Source: Denitratisoma oestradiolicum (GTDB lineage: Bacteria > Pseudomonadota > Gammaproteobacteria > Burkholderiales > Rhodocyclaceae). Taken from it: 64,000 nucleotides of DNA. Below the pieces are notes generated by a model. That model was not told the DNA's origin. It saw only the letters and a program-made list of their open reading frames with translations, and did no database searches. The stretch is taken from contig NZ_LR778301.1 in NCBI RefSeq assembly GCF_902813185.1, positions 3,762,001 to 3,826,000 of the forward strand, read 5' to 3'. Positions 1 to 10,753 of this stretch are shown here, piece by piece. Position 1 is the stretch's first letter; each line of letters starts with the position of its first letter. A program made the translations under genes and the position numbers.

Positions 1-82
1 TTGCGGTTTACCGAATATTGCGCCGCAGCAAACAGCGGAAAGCTTGTGGCACAATGGCCCGCATATCGGCAAGGGAGGCTCC

Positions 83-889
83 ATGAAGCGCGTCGTTTTC
101 AATCAGAAGGGTGGCGTCGGCAAGAGCACCATTACCTGCAATCTGGCCGCCATCTCGGCTTCCCGGGGACAGCGCACCCTGGTGGTGGACCTGGACCCCC
201 AGGCCAACTCCACCCGCTACCTGCTGGGCGCAGGCGCCGACAGCCTGGAACACACGGCCACCGGCTTCTTCGACCAGATGCTGAACTTCAAGCTGCGGCC
301 CCTGCCCACCGAGGACTTCATCACCGCCACGCCCTTCGAGTACCTGCACCTGCTGCCGGCGGACCCGGCCCTGGAAGAGCTCCAGGCCAAGCTGGAATCC
401 CGCTACAAGATCTATAAGCTGCGGGAAGCCCTGGATGCCCTCGACGGCTACGACCAGATCTGGATCGACACGCCGCCAGCCCTGCACTTCTACACCCGCT
501 CGGCCCTGATCGCCGCCGACGCCTGTCTGATCCCCTTCGACTGTGACGAATTCGCCCGCCGGGCGCTGTACACCCTGCTGGACAACGTGGCCGAGATACG
601 GGTCGACCACAACAGCGATCTCGCCATCGAAGGCATCGTGGTCAACCAGTACCAGCCCCGGGCCTCCCTGCCCCGGCAGGTGGTGGAGGAACTCCGAGCC
701 GAGGGCCTGCCGGTGCTGGGCAGCCACCTCTCGGCCTCGGTGAAGATCAAGGAATCCCACCAGCAGGCCCGACCCATGATCCACTTGGACCGGAACCACA
801 AACTGGCGCAGGAATTCGGCGCCCTTTACGACGAACTGGAAGCGGCGCGGAAAAAGCGGGCCAAGACTGAAGCCCGCAAGCGAGCCTGA
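83..889 (+). CDS. ParA/Soj-family ATPase
   Basis: This is a cytoplasmic ParA-type P-loop ATPase of 268 residues. The N-terminus MKRVVFNQKGGVGKST is the deviant Walker A motif (KGGVGKS) of ParA/MinD proteins. VVDLDPQANST is the switch I/A' motif and WIDTPPALHF the Walker B region. I chose the ATG at 83 because a good ribosome site (aagggagg, 71-78) precedes it and the motif then falls at residue 9. The C-terminus is a lysine/arginine-rich tail that could bind DNA. No parB or parS site is next to it, so a role in plasmid or chromosome segregation is not supported. It may be an orphan ParA that positions some other cargo. The family call is firm; the function is open. Confidence 0.88.
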   Translation: MKRVVFNQKGGVGKSTITCNLAAISASRGQRTLVVDLDPQANSTRYLLGAGADSLEHTATGFFDQMLNFKLRPLPTEDFITATPFEYLHLLPADPALEELQAKLESRYKIYKLREALDALDGYDQIWIDTPPALHFYTRSALIAADACLIPFDCDEFARRALYTLLDNVAEIRVDHNSDLAIEGIVVNQYQPRASLPRQVVEELRAEGLPVLGSHLSASVKIKESHQQARPMIHLDRNHKLAQEFGALYDELEAARKKRAKTEARKRA

Positions 890-974
890 CAACTGGCGCC
901 CTGGACAGATGCTTCCTATGATGGGTGAGGGCTCCCGCCCCTTCTCTGTTTCCCAGGCCCTACAGGAGGTTCCC

Positions 975-1526
975 ATGCCGCCCCTGCCCAGTTGCCGTTT
1001 CTTTCTGGCCTTGATTACCTCCGCTTGCCTGCTTTCGCCATCCACCCAGGCTGCCGGGCCGGGCGATGATGACGAGACAGCAACGTCCTTTCGCCTGCAG
1101 CTTTCTCCCAGCGGGTCCTCACCCTTGAGTGCCGGTGCTCCCTTCTGGGGGCCTGGCAATCCCACGGCAATGCCGGTCATGACAGGCCGAGGGGAAACGC
1201 CTCCCAATGCCAACGGCACCATCGGCTTCGGCATTGGACATCGCGGCCGCAATGGAAGCACGGCATCCCTGCTGACCACCCGGGAAGAAAGTTTCGGTCT
1301 CAGCCAGCGCACCACCCACGCCCTCTGGCAAAGCTTTCCCAGTCCGAGCCTGCAACTGACCGTGGGCCTTTTCCAGCATCGCGGCGAGAATGAAGTGTCA
1401 TACCGGGGCACGGGCATCGCCGCCACCCTGGACTACCGAGGCTTTTTCCTGCAATTCGCACGGGACCCGAACTTCAATTTCACCAGCAGCGACATGACCA
1501 GCGTTTCAATGGGATTGAGGTTCTAG
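975..1526 (+). CDS. small exported protein, possible outer-membrane beta-barrel
   Basis: The 183-residue protein starts at an ATG preceded by an ideal aggaggt site (964-970). It has a signal peptide (about residues 1-27, ending STQA-AG). The second half has alternating polar and hydrophobic stretches (LQLTVGLFQH, AATLDYRGFFLQFA, SVSMGLRF) and the chain ends in phenylalanine, as outer-membrane proteins do. I do not recognise a named family. It follows the parA-like gene by 85 bases on the same strand, and its last 21 bases overlap the convergent hydrolase gene. A small membrane-anchored or periplasmic protein is a safe statement; the barrel is inferred from strand periodicity and the terminal Phe only. 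Confidence 0.6.
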   Translation: MPPLPSCRFFLALITSACLLSPSTQAAGPGDDDETATSFRLQLSPSGSSPLSAGAPFWGPGNPTAMPVMTGRGETPPNANGTIGFGIGHRGRNGSTASLLTTREESFGLSQRTTHALWQSFPSPSLQLTVGLFQHRGENEVSYRGTGIAATLDYRGFFLQFARDPNFNFTSSDMTSVSMGLRF

Positions 1527-2306
1527 AAATTCCAGCAGCAAGTCGTTGAACCGTTCCGACTGTTCCACATTGCAAAGATGGGCGGCATCGGGAATCACGT
1601 CCTGGCGGGCGCCAGGGATGGATAGTGTGATGAGTTCGGCCATGGCGGGCGGGGTACTGCTGTCCAGCTCCCCCGCCAGCACCAGGGTCGGCGCCCGGAT
1701 GGCGCCGAGGCGGGCGGTGATGTCGAGGGTGGGGATCAGGGCCGCGCAGGCGGCATAGCCTTCCACTGGCGTGGCGCATATCAGGCCGGCGATGGAGGCC
1801 ATCAGTGCCGGATGATCGAGGCGGTAAGGCGCGGTAAACCAGCGCTCCAGAAAACTTTCCACCTGGGTTGCCATGCCTCCCTCCCGTGCCCTGGCGATGC
1901 GCTTGCGCCAGAGGGGTTCCACCTCCGGCCCCAGGGCGCTGGTGGTGCTGGCGAGGACCAGGCGGCCCAGCCGCTCGGGCGCGGTCAGGGCGAAGTACTG
2001 GCCGATCATGCCGCCCAGGGATAGGCCGACGAAATGGCTGCGGGCGATGCCCAGGGCGTCGAGCAGGCCCAGCAGGTCATCCACCAGCAAGGGGAAACTG
2101 TAGGGGCCAGGCGGGGCGCTGCTGCCGCCATGGCCCCGCAGGTCGTAGCGCAGTACCTGGAAGTGGGGAGTCAGGGCCGCCATCTGGGCATCCCACAGAC
2201 TCAGGTCGCAGGCCAGGGGATGGCACAGGGTCAGCCAGGGAGCATCTGGCCTGCCCTCGATCCGATAACGGACCTCCAGGTCTCCCAGGCGGAGTCTTTC
2301 CGCCAC
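1506..2306 (-). CDS. alpha/beta hydrolase, 3-oxoadipate enol-lactonase-like
   Basis: A 266-residue alpha/beta hydrolase. It shows the oxyanion/early motif LTLCHPLACDL, the RYDLRGHGGS loop, the nucleophile elbow GLSLGGMIG (Ser), the acid region LAGELDSSTPP and the catalytic His in PDAAHLCNVEQ. This arrangement is that of PcaD-like enol-lactonases and related esterases. The start is uncertain. I take the GTG at 2306, eight bases after the stop of the upstream 72-residue gene, because the protein then begins just before the first strand and has normal family length. It is closely similar along its whole length to the hydrolase at 2625-3416, so the two are a tandem duplication. No other catechol or protocatechuate pathway gene is nearby, so the substrate is unknown. 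Confidence 0.82.
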   Translation of the reverse strand: MAERLRLGDLEVRYRIEGRPDAPWLTLCHPLACDLSLWDAQMAALTPHFQVLRYDLRGHGGSSAPPGPYSFPLLVDDLLGLLDALGIARSHFVGLSLGGMIGQYFALTAPERLGRLVLASTTSALGPEVEPLWRKRIARAREGGMATQVESFLERWFTAPYRLDHPALMASIAGLICATPVEGYAACAALIPTLDITARLGAIRAPTLVLAGELDSSTPPAMAELITLSIPGARQDVIPDAAHLCNVEQSERFNDLLLEFLEPQSH

Positions 2307-2313
2307 GAGGGGA

Positions 2314-2532
2314 TCAGCCCGACTGGACGGCGCTCCTGGCGCTGGCCGCCAGGGACTGACGCAGGCGGTCGATGCGAGCCAGTTTCCCGGCCACGCCGAG
2401 ACTCTCCAACTGCCCCTCGATTTCCCGCAGGAGGAACTGCAAACGCGCCTCCTCATCCAGCAACGTCAGGGCCTGGGAGTAGCCGGGGGTTTCCCGTATT
2501 TGCGTCTCGACGGCCTGCACATGGGCATCCAT
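2314..2532 (-). CDS. small coiled-coil protein of unknown function
   Basis: A 72-residue acidic/helical protein with heptad-like Leu spacing (LTLLDEEARLQFLLREIEGQLESLG), predicted to be one long helix or coiled coil. The ATG at 2532 has a gaggag ribosome site at good distance. It lies between the two tandem hydrolases on the same strand and its stop is eight bases before the start of the first hydrolase, so they are probably translated together. I recognise no family. It could be a small partner of the hydrolase or an independent regulator. Confidence 0.55.
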   Translation of the reverse strand: MDAHVQAVETQIRETPGYSQALTLLDEEARLQFLLREIEGQLESLGVAGKLARIDRLRQSLAASARSAVQSG

Positions 2533-2576
2533 GATCTTCACTCCTCTCAAAAAACGAAGGGCCGCCCCGAGTTTTT

Positions 2577-2607
2577 GCCCCCCTCGGGGGGCGGCCGCAA
2601 GGCGGCC
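2577..2607. repeat. double GC hairpin between hydrolase genes
   Basis: Two adjacent perfect palindromes: GCCCCCC-TC-GGGGGGC (2577-2592) and GGCCGC-AAG-GCGGCC (2593-2607). They lie just after the stop of the second hydrolase and before the 72-residue gene, on the minus transcript. They may stop transcription or protect the transcript end. The same style of GC hairpin recurs in other gaps of this window. Confidence 0.6.
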
Positions 2608-2624
2608 TGGGGGCGCTCAATGGT

Positions 2625-3416
2625 TCAGTTCAAAAAAGCCAGCAGCAGTTCGTTGAACAATTCGGCCTGCTCCACATTGCACAGGTGGGAGGCCTGGGGA
2701 AGCACTTCCAGGCGAGCGCCGGGGATACCCCGGGCGATCACCTCGGCCATGGCCGGCGGGGTGCCGGCATCCTCCTCGCCCACCAGCACCATCGTCGGCG
2801 TCTGGATGGCACAGAGCGCTTCCGTGGTATCCAGGCTGGCCACCATGCGACCGCAGCCAGCGTAGCCGGCCAGGGGCGTATTGCGGATCAGGGTGGCGAT
2901 GCGTTCCATCACCGCCGGATTCTCGAAGCGGTAGGGCTCGGTGAACCATCGCCCCAGGGTGCCCTCCACCATGGCCTCCATGCCCTCGGCACGGGCCTGG
3001 TCGATGCGCTGCTCCCAAAGCTTCCCGATGCCATTGCCAGCCCCATAGCCGCTGCTGGTGGAGCACAGCACCAGGCGATCGAGGCGTTGGGGTGCCGCCA
3101 GGGCGAAATGCTGGCCGATCATGCCCCCCAGGGAAAGGCCGCAGAAATGGGTGCGCTCCACCCCCAGGCCGTCCAGCAGACCCATGAGGTCCGCCACCAT
3201 CATGTCGAAACTGTAGGGCATGTCCGGCGCACCAGAACCGCCGTGCCCCCGGATGTCATAGCGCAGCACGGTGTAGCGGGAACCCAGGGCATTCAGCTGG
3301 TCGTCCCACATGCTGAGGTCGCAGGCCAGGGAATGGCACAGGGTCAGCCAGGGCCCGCGCCCGTCGCCCTGAACCTCGTACCGAATGTCGATGCCGTTGC
3401 TTTTGAATGTCGCCAT
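2625..3416 (-). CDS. alpha/beta hydrolase, 3-oxoadipate enol-lactonase-like (second copy)
   Basis: A 263-residue paralogue of the hydrolase at 1506-2306. It has the same motifs in order: LTLCHSLACDLSMWD, RYDIRGHGGSG, nucleophile elbow GLSLGGMIG, acid strand VLVGEEDAGTPPA and QASHLCNVEQ with the catalytic His. The ATG at 3416 shares its A with the TGA of uvrD (TGATG), so translation is coupled to the helicase gene upstream. PcaD-type fold and catalytic triad are clear. No aromatic-degradation genes flank it, so the true substrate is not known. Confidence 0.84.
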   Translation of the reverse strand: MATFKSNGIDIRYEVQGDGRGPWLTLCHSLACDLSMWDDQLNALGSRYTVLRYDIRGHGGSGAPDMPYSFDMMVADLMGLLDGLGVERTHFCGLSLGGMIGQHFALAAPQRLDRLVLCSTSSGYGAGNGIGKLWEQRIDQARAEGMEAMVEGTLGRWFTEPYRFENPAVMERIATLIRNTPLAGYAGCGRMVASLDTTEALCAIQTPTMVLVGEEDAGTPPAMAEVIARGIPGARLEVLPQASHLCNVEQAELFNELLLAFLN

Positions 3417-5731
3417 CACAGGGCCTCCAGTTTGGCCACGGAAAGGGCCAGCCACTTCATGCCGGCCGGACCGAAATTCACCTGTACCCGGGCATCGCTG
3501 CCGCTGCCTTCGGCATTGACGATCACCCCCTGGCCGAACCTGGCATGGGCCACGTTCTGCCCCACCCGCAGGCCACCCCCGCTGCTCACCCGGGAACGGG
3601 GCGAAGGCGTGAAGGCATCGGCCACCTCGTAAGCGTAGCCCCCCTTCTTCGCCTTGGGGGTCAGCCACTTCAGCAACTCGCCGGGAATTTCGTCGATGAA
3701 GCGGGAGGGCAGGCTGTAGCGGGTCTGGCCGTGGAGCATGCGGGTCTGGGCGAAGGACAGGTAGAGCCGTTGCCGGGCACGGGTCACCGCCACATACATC
3801 AGGCGCCGTTCCTCCTCCAGGCCCTTGGCTTCCTGGACGGAATTCTCGTGGGGAAACAGACCCTCTTCCAGACCGCTCATGAACACCACGTTGAATTCCA
3901 GGCCCTTGGCGGAATGCACCGTCATCAGTTGCAGGGCGTCGTCCCCCTCGCCGGCCTGATGCTCGCCGGCCTCCAGGGCCGCATGGGTGAGGAAGGCCGC
4001 CAGGTCGGCGCTCAGCTCACCCGTCGGTTCTCCCGTGGATTCCGCCTCCTCGGGCTCCATCACCTCACGCCCCTCCTCGGCGACGAAGCTGGTGGCTGCA
4101 TTGAGCAGTTCGTCCAGGTTGGCGAGCCGCTCCTGGCCTTCCTTCTCGTTCAGGTAATGGAGGCGCAGGCCCGATAGCTCCACCACATGGTCCACCAGCT
4201 CCGGCAGGGGCAGGTCCAGGGCCGGACGCATGCTCTCGATCAGGGCGGCGAAGGCGGCCAGGGAGGCGCCGGCCTTGCCCGGCACCTGGGGAATGGCCGC
4301 GAACAGGCTACTGCCGGCGGCCCGTGCGGCATCCTGCAAGGCCTCGATGCTGCGGGCGCCGATGCCCCGGGCCGGGAAATTCACCACCCGGGCGAAAGCC
4401 GTGTCATCGTCGCTGTTGGCGATCAGGCGCAGATAGGCCAGGGCATGCTTGATCTCCTGGCGCTCGAAAAAACGCAGGCCCCCATAGACCCGGTAAGGAA
4501 TGCCGGCGGAGAACAGGGAATGTTCGAGGATCCGCGACTGGGCGTTGCTGCGATAGAGCAGGGCGATCTCCCGGCGAGCATGACCGTCCCGGCTCAGGGC
4601 ACGCACTTCCTCGACGATCCAGCGGGCCTCCTCGCCGTCGGACATGGCCTCGAAGACCCGGATCGGCTCGCCGGAACCGGCGTCGGTCCACAGATTCTTG
4701 CCCAGGCGTTTTTCATTGTTCTTGATAATGGCATTGGCGGCATCGAGGATGTTGCCGTGGGAGCGGTAGTTCTGCTCCAGGCGGATGATGTTGTCCACCT
4801 GGAATTCCCGCTCGAAGTCCCGCATGTTGCCGATCTCGGCGCCGCGAAAACCGTAGATCGACTGGTCATCATCTCCCACCGCGAACATGCAAGCGCACTC
4901 CATGCACCCACCCCCCATCCCCCGCCCCAAGGGCGGGGGTGACGGGGGTTCGGCCGCTGATGCGGCCTCCATGGATAACGCTGCCGCGCCTTGGGACGGC
5001 CCGGCGGCACGGCCCCGTTCCGCATGCCCTGCCAGGAGCTTCAGCCAGCGATATTGAAGAATGTTCGTGTCCTGGAACTCATCCACCAGGATGTGGCGGA
5101 AGCGCTCCTGGTAGTGGCGGCGCAGGGGTTCGTTGCGTTCCAGCAGTTCGTAGCAGCGCAGGAGAAGTTCAGCGAAATCCACCACGCCTTCCCGCTGGCA
5201 CTGCTGTTCGTAGGCGGCGTAAAGCTCGACGCGGCGCCGGGTGTGGTCATCCCAGGCCTCCACGGCGGCGGAGCGCAAACCCTGTTCCTTCTGGGCATTG
5301 ATGAAGTGTTGCAGATCCCGGGGCGGAAACTTCTCGTCATCCACGTTGAGGGCCTTCAGCAGGCGCTTGATGGCGGCCTGCTGGTCGGCGATGTCGAGAA
5401 TCTGGAACAACTGGGGCAGGCCCGCGTCCCGGTAATGGGCCCGCAGCAGGCGGTTGCACAGGCCGTGGAAGGTTCCGATCCACATCCCCCTTGTATTGAT
5501 GGGCAGCAGGGCCGAGAGCCGGGCCAGCATTTCCTTGGCCGCCTTGTTGGTGAAGGTCACCGCCAGTATTCCCTGGGGCGTCACCTGGCGGGTGGAAATC
5601 AGCCAGGCGATGCGAGTGGTCAGCACCCGGGTCTTGCCGGAGCCGGCACCGGCCAGGATCAGGGCATGCTGGGGCGGCAGGGTGACAGCGGCAAGCTGCT
5701 CGGGATTGAGGTTTTCGAGGAGATGATTCAT
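3416..5731 (-). CDS. uvrD: UvrD/Rep-type DNA helicase with in-frame insertion
   Basis: A 771-residue superfamily 1A 3'-5' helicase of nucleotide-excision and mismatch repair. Walker A AGAGSGKT is at residues 27-34, motif Ia TFTNKAAKEM near 60-69, motif II VDEFQDT at 216-222, motif III VGDDDQSIYGFRGA at 285-298, and motifs V/VI in LMTVHSAKGLEF and YVAVTRARQRL. The C-terminal GLRVGQNVAHARFGQG and VQVNFGPAGMKWL form the Tudor-like domain that binds RNA polymerase in UvrD. Residues 236-281, between motifs II and III, are an extra segment rich in Gly, Pro and Ala that ordinary UvrD proteins lack; its DNA is palindromic and is described separately. The reading frame is intact, so the helicase may still work. 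Confidence 0.93.
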   Translation of the reverse strand: MNHLLENLNPEQLAAVTLPPQHALILAGAGSGKTRVLTTRIAWLISTRQVTPQGILAVTFTNKAAKEMLARLSALLPINTRGMWIGTFHGLCNRLLRAHYRDAGLPQLFQILDIADQQAAIKRLLKALNVDDEKFPPRDLQHFINAQKEQGLRSAAVEAWDDHTRRRVELYAAYEQQCQREGVVDFAELLLRCYELLERNEPLRRHYQERFRHILVDEFQDTNILQYRWLKLLAGHAERGRAAGPSQGAAALSMEAASAAEPPSPPPLGRGMGGGCMECACMFAVGDDDQSIYGFRGAEIGNMRDFEREFQVDNIIRLEQNYRSHGNILDAANAIIKNNEKRLGKNLWTDAGSGEPIRVFEAMSDGEEARWIVEEVRALSRDGHARREIALLYRSNAQSRILEHSLFSAGIPYRVYGGLRFFERQEIKHALAYLRLIANSDDDTAFARVVNFPARGIGARSIEALQDAARAAGSSLFAAIPQVPGKAGASLAAFAALIESMRPALDLPLPELVDHVVELSGLRLHYLNEKEGQERLANLDELLNAATSFVAEEGREVMEPEEAESTGEPTGELSADLAAFLTHAALEAGEHQAGEGDDALQLMTVHSAKGLEFNVVFMSGLEEGLFPHENSVQEAKGLEEERRLMYVAVTRARQRLYLSFAQTRMLHGQTRYSLPSRFIDEIPGELLKWLTPKAKKGGYAYEVADAFTPSPRSRVSSGGGLRVGQNVAHARFGQGVIVNAEGSGSDARVQVNFGPAGMKWLALSVAKLEAL
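4889..5026 (-). repeat. palindromic repeat inserted in frame in uvrD
   Basis: These 138 bases (46 codons, UvrD residues 236-281) contain a CCCCGCCC-CAA-GGGCGGGG hairpin, then GTGAC, then a GGCCGC-TGAT-GCGGCC hairpin. The intergenic copy at 10677-10734 has the same order: a CCATCCCCCG start, a GC hairpin, GGGGTGAC, then a GCCGC..GCGGC hairpin. The DNA therefore looks like a mobile two-hairpin repeat that landed inside the gene without breaking the frame. Confidence 0.65.
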
Positions 5732-5782
5732 GGCGGCGGGGAAAAGGAAGCCGACCGATTATAGGCGCCGGACTCCAGGACC

Positions 5783-6652
5783 TCAGGGGCGGGGGCGGGC
5801 TTCCAGTCCCAGGGCGGCCTGTATCCGGGACGCCGCCGCACGGGCCTCGGCTTCATCGGCAAAGCCGGGCAGCAGCACCTCGTAGGTCCAGCTCCCCCTC
5901 TGGGCGGCGAGGGGCCGGATATGAACGGCGAAACCCGCTGCCCGGGCGCGTTCGTAGCGTTCCAGGGCCACTTCCTCGTCCGCTGGCGCCCCCAGAACCA
6001 GGGACCAGGCGCCTCCCGGCCCCACCGCGCCATCGCCGGGCAATATTTCGGTTTCCCTTGCCCGGGCCTGGAGTTCTGCCTGGGACACGCCCACCACGGT
6101 TCCCGCCTGGCCCCGGAGCGCCACATAGGCCGTCAGGGGTTCCGCCATTGCGAAGGTGCTGCCGGCGGCCGGGCTGATGTCGATGCGACCTTCCAGCAGC
6201 ATCACCAGATCCTGTTCCGGCGTGGTCCGTCCCCAGACATCGGTGCCCCGGATGCCGATGGTGGCGGTACCGACCCGGATCACCATTTCCCGCTCCTCCA
6301 GCCGGCGCAGCAGGTCAGTGGTGAAGCGAAAGGCACCGATCAGCACTTCCATGGCGCCGCGGAAATGGGACTCGGGGCTATCGCCCCGGTGATGGAACAC
6401 CACCCGGGCCGACTCCCCCAGCTTGATGGTGCTGCCCTCAGCCAAGCGCAGATAGACCCGCGCTCCGGGCCCGGTACGCAGCCGGTCGCCATTCCGCACT
6501 TCCAGGCCCGGGCTCATGGGCACGGGCGAGCCGTCCCGCTCCAGCCAGGCCGGCATCTGGACCCGATCCACCCGGGCCGGGGCCGGCGCGGCACTGACAT
6601 TCAGCGCAGCCAGGAAACTGATCAACAGGGCCAAGCCCAGGCGGTATCCCAT
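5783..6652 (-). CDS. FecR-domain exported protein with C-terminal SPOR-like region
   Basis: A 289-residue exported protein. A signal peptide (residues 1 to about 23, GLALLISFLAALNVSAAPA) is followed by a FecR domain: LEVRNGDRLRTGPGARVYLRLAEGSTIKLGESARV, then VIRVGTATIGIRGTDVWGR, the FecR-family core found in periplasmic proteins. The last 75 residues (VALERYERARAAGFAVHIRPL through EARAAASRIQAALG) look like a SPOR/sporulation-related repeat that binds peptidoglycan. I chose the ATG at 6652 because the signal peptide starts there; the open frame continues upstream only through repeat DNA. It lies 51 bases upstream of uvrD on the same strand. Without a sigma factor or TonB receptor nearby it is probably not a classical iron-signalling FecR. 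Confidence 0.72.
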   Translation of the reverse strand: MGYRLGLALLISFLAALNVSAAPAPARVDRVQMPAWLERDGSPVPMSPGLEVRNGDRLRTGPGARVYLRLAEGSTIKLGESARVVFHHRGDSPESHFRGAMEVLIGAFRFTTDLLRRLEEREMVIRVGTATIGIRGTDVWGRTTPEQDLVMLLEGRIDISPAAGSTFAMAEPLTAYVALRGQAGTVVGVSQAELQARARETEILPGDGAVGPGGAWSLVLGAPADEEVALERYERARAAGFAVHIRPLAAQRGSWTYEVLLPGFADEAEARAAASRIQAALGLEARPRP

Positions 6653-6740
6653 GAGCCGGCCAAGCCGGAACCAAAGAGGGTGGGCTTCGATGGAGAACCA
6701 TGGCGCCTGGCCGGAAAAACAAATTGAGGCCCGCCCCCTC

Positions 6741-6838
6741 CCTTCCTCCCCCTCGCGGGGCACGGCGTTCCACGCCCTGCCCCTTCGGGAAGGAAAAGCC
6801 CACCCCCACCCTTCCTCCCCCTCGCGGGGGAGGTGACT
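6741..6838. repeat. GC hairpin repeat pair upstream of leuS
   Basis: The 20-base string CCTTCCTCCCCCTCGCGGGG occurs exactly twice, at 6741-6760 and 6810-6829, 69 bases apart. The second copy closes as CTCCCCCTCGCGGGGGAG and is followed by GTGAC, the same tail seen after the hairpins at 4917 and 10707. I read it as a related member of the two-hairpin repeat family. Confidence 0.6.
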
Positions 6839-6845
6839 ATACTGA

Positions 6846-9574
<2,729 letters not shown>

Positions 9575-9575
<1 letters not shown>

Positions 9576-10186
9576 TGCGCAGCCTGTTGCTGGCCCTGGC
9601 GCTTGTGATGACCGCGACGGCGGCGGCGGAGACGGAGACCTCCTCCTTCCGCCTGGACGACACGCGCCTCTTGCGGCCAGCCCAGAACGGCACCTGGGAT
9701 CTGGTGGACACCAGTTCGGGCAAGATCCAGACCCTGCGCCTGCCGGCCTTCAACGAGGAGCTTTCGGCCGCCACCCTCCAGGGGGACCGGCTGGCCTACA
9801 CCTCCCTGATCCGGCGCGGCGAGCGGCTGCAACTGGGCTGCATCAGTATCGATCTGACCAAAGGCAAGGTGGCGGACCGGGAAGACACCCGCCTGCTGCT
9901 GGCGGAGGATGGCGCCACACCCTTGCAGGCACCGAGTTTTTCCGGCGATGGCCTGCGGGTGGATTGCCACCTGAGCGGGGAAAAATGCGACAAGGGCAAT
10001 CCCGCCGACTGTACCCAGACCGAGGAAACCGTTACCCTCTCATCCCAGTCGGGCAAGTCGGCCCGCGCCCTCCCCAAGAGCCTTCGCGGCAAGCCCTCGG
10101 CCCGCAAGCCCTCGAAAAGGACGGACGCCAAGACCCGCCCCCATCGAACCCCGTCCAAAAGCATCAAAAAGGTCCGCCGCAAATGA
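9575..10186 (+). CDS. secreted basic-tail protein of unknown function
   Basis: A 203-residue protein. The signal peptide MRSLLLALALVMTATAAAE is clear. The middle part has Cys residues (RLQLGCISIDL, VDCHLSGEKCDKGNPADC) that could form disulfides. The last 45 residues are a Lys/Arg/Pro/Ser-rich tail (KSLRGKPSARKPSKR to KSIKKVRRK), probably disordered. Its ATG overlaps the leuS TGA (TGATG) and its TGA overlaps the lptE ATG, so all three genes are co-translated. I recognise no family. Location beside lptE suggests an envelope role, but that is inference from position alone. Confidence 0.68.
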
Positions 10187-10671
10187 ACAAGCTGATTCCC
10201 CTGGCCTGCGCCCTCCTCCTCACGGCCTGCGGCTTCCAGTTGCGAGGCTCCAGCGACCTGCCCTTCGAGACCCTCTACATCGCCCTGCCCGAGAGTTCCG
10301 AACTGCACGCCCAGCTCGCCCGCACCGTCCAGGCATCGAGCAGGACCCGGGTGGTGGGCAGTGCGGCGGAAGCCCAGGCGGTCTTCGCGGTGACGGCGGA
10401 CAACCAGAGCAAGAACATCCTGTCCCTCAGCTCCGCCGGCCGGGTGCGGGAATATGAACTGGTACGCAGCTTCGCCTTCCGCGTCCATGATGCCAAAGGC
10501 CAGGAACTGGTGCCCGCCGGCCAGATCGTGCTGCGTCGGGACATCAGCTTCGCCGACGACCAGATTCTTTCCAAGGAAAACGAGGAAGCCCTGCTGCGCC
10601 GGGACATGCAGAATGATCTGGTGCAGCAGTTGCTTCGCCGCTTTACAGCGGCAAAGCAACTGCAAAAATAA
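10183..10671 (+). CDS. lptE: LPS-assembly lipoprotein LptE
   Basis: A 162-residue lipoprotein that plugs the LptD barrel in the outer membrane during lipopolysaccharide insertion. The signal sequence ends in the lipobox LLTACGF with the lipidated Cys at residue 16, followed at once by the family signature CGFQLRGS. The C-terminal half, LRRDISFADDQILSKENEEALLRRDMQNDLVQQLLRRF, is also typical. It sits between leuS and holA, the standard order in proteobacteria. The start overlaps the previous stop by four bases. Confidence 0.95.
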   Translation: MNKLIPLACALLLTACGFQLRGSSDLPFETLYIALPESSELHAQLARTVQASSRTRVVGSAAEAQAVFAVTADNQSKNILSLSSAGRVREYELVRSFAFRVHDAKGQELVPAGQIVLRRDISFADDQILSKENEEALLRRDMQNDLVQQLLRRFTAAKQLQK

Positions 10672-10676
10672 ACGAT

Positions 10677-10734
10677 CCATCCCCCGGCCCCTTCCTGGAG
10701 GAAGGGGTGACTGAATCGGAGCCGCTTCGCGGCT
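10677..10734. repeat. two-hairpin element after lptE
   Basis: Hairpin one is CCCCTTCC-TGGA-GGAAGGGG (10688-10707), then TGAC, then hairpin two AGCCGC-TTC-GCGGCT (10720-10734). It fills the gap between lptE and holA. It may work as a transcription terminator or RNA stabiliser, although no T-run follows. The same two-hairpin layout is found inside uvrD. Confidence 0.6.
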
Positions 10735-10753
10735 AATTGGAAAACGAGATACT

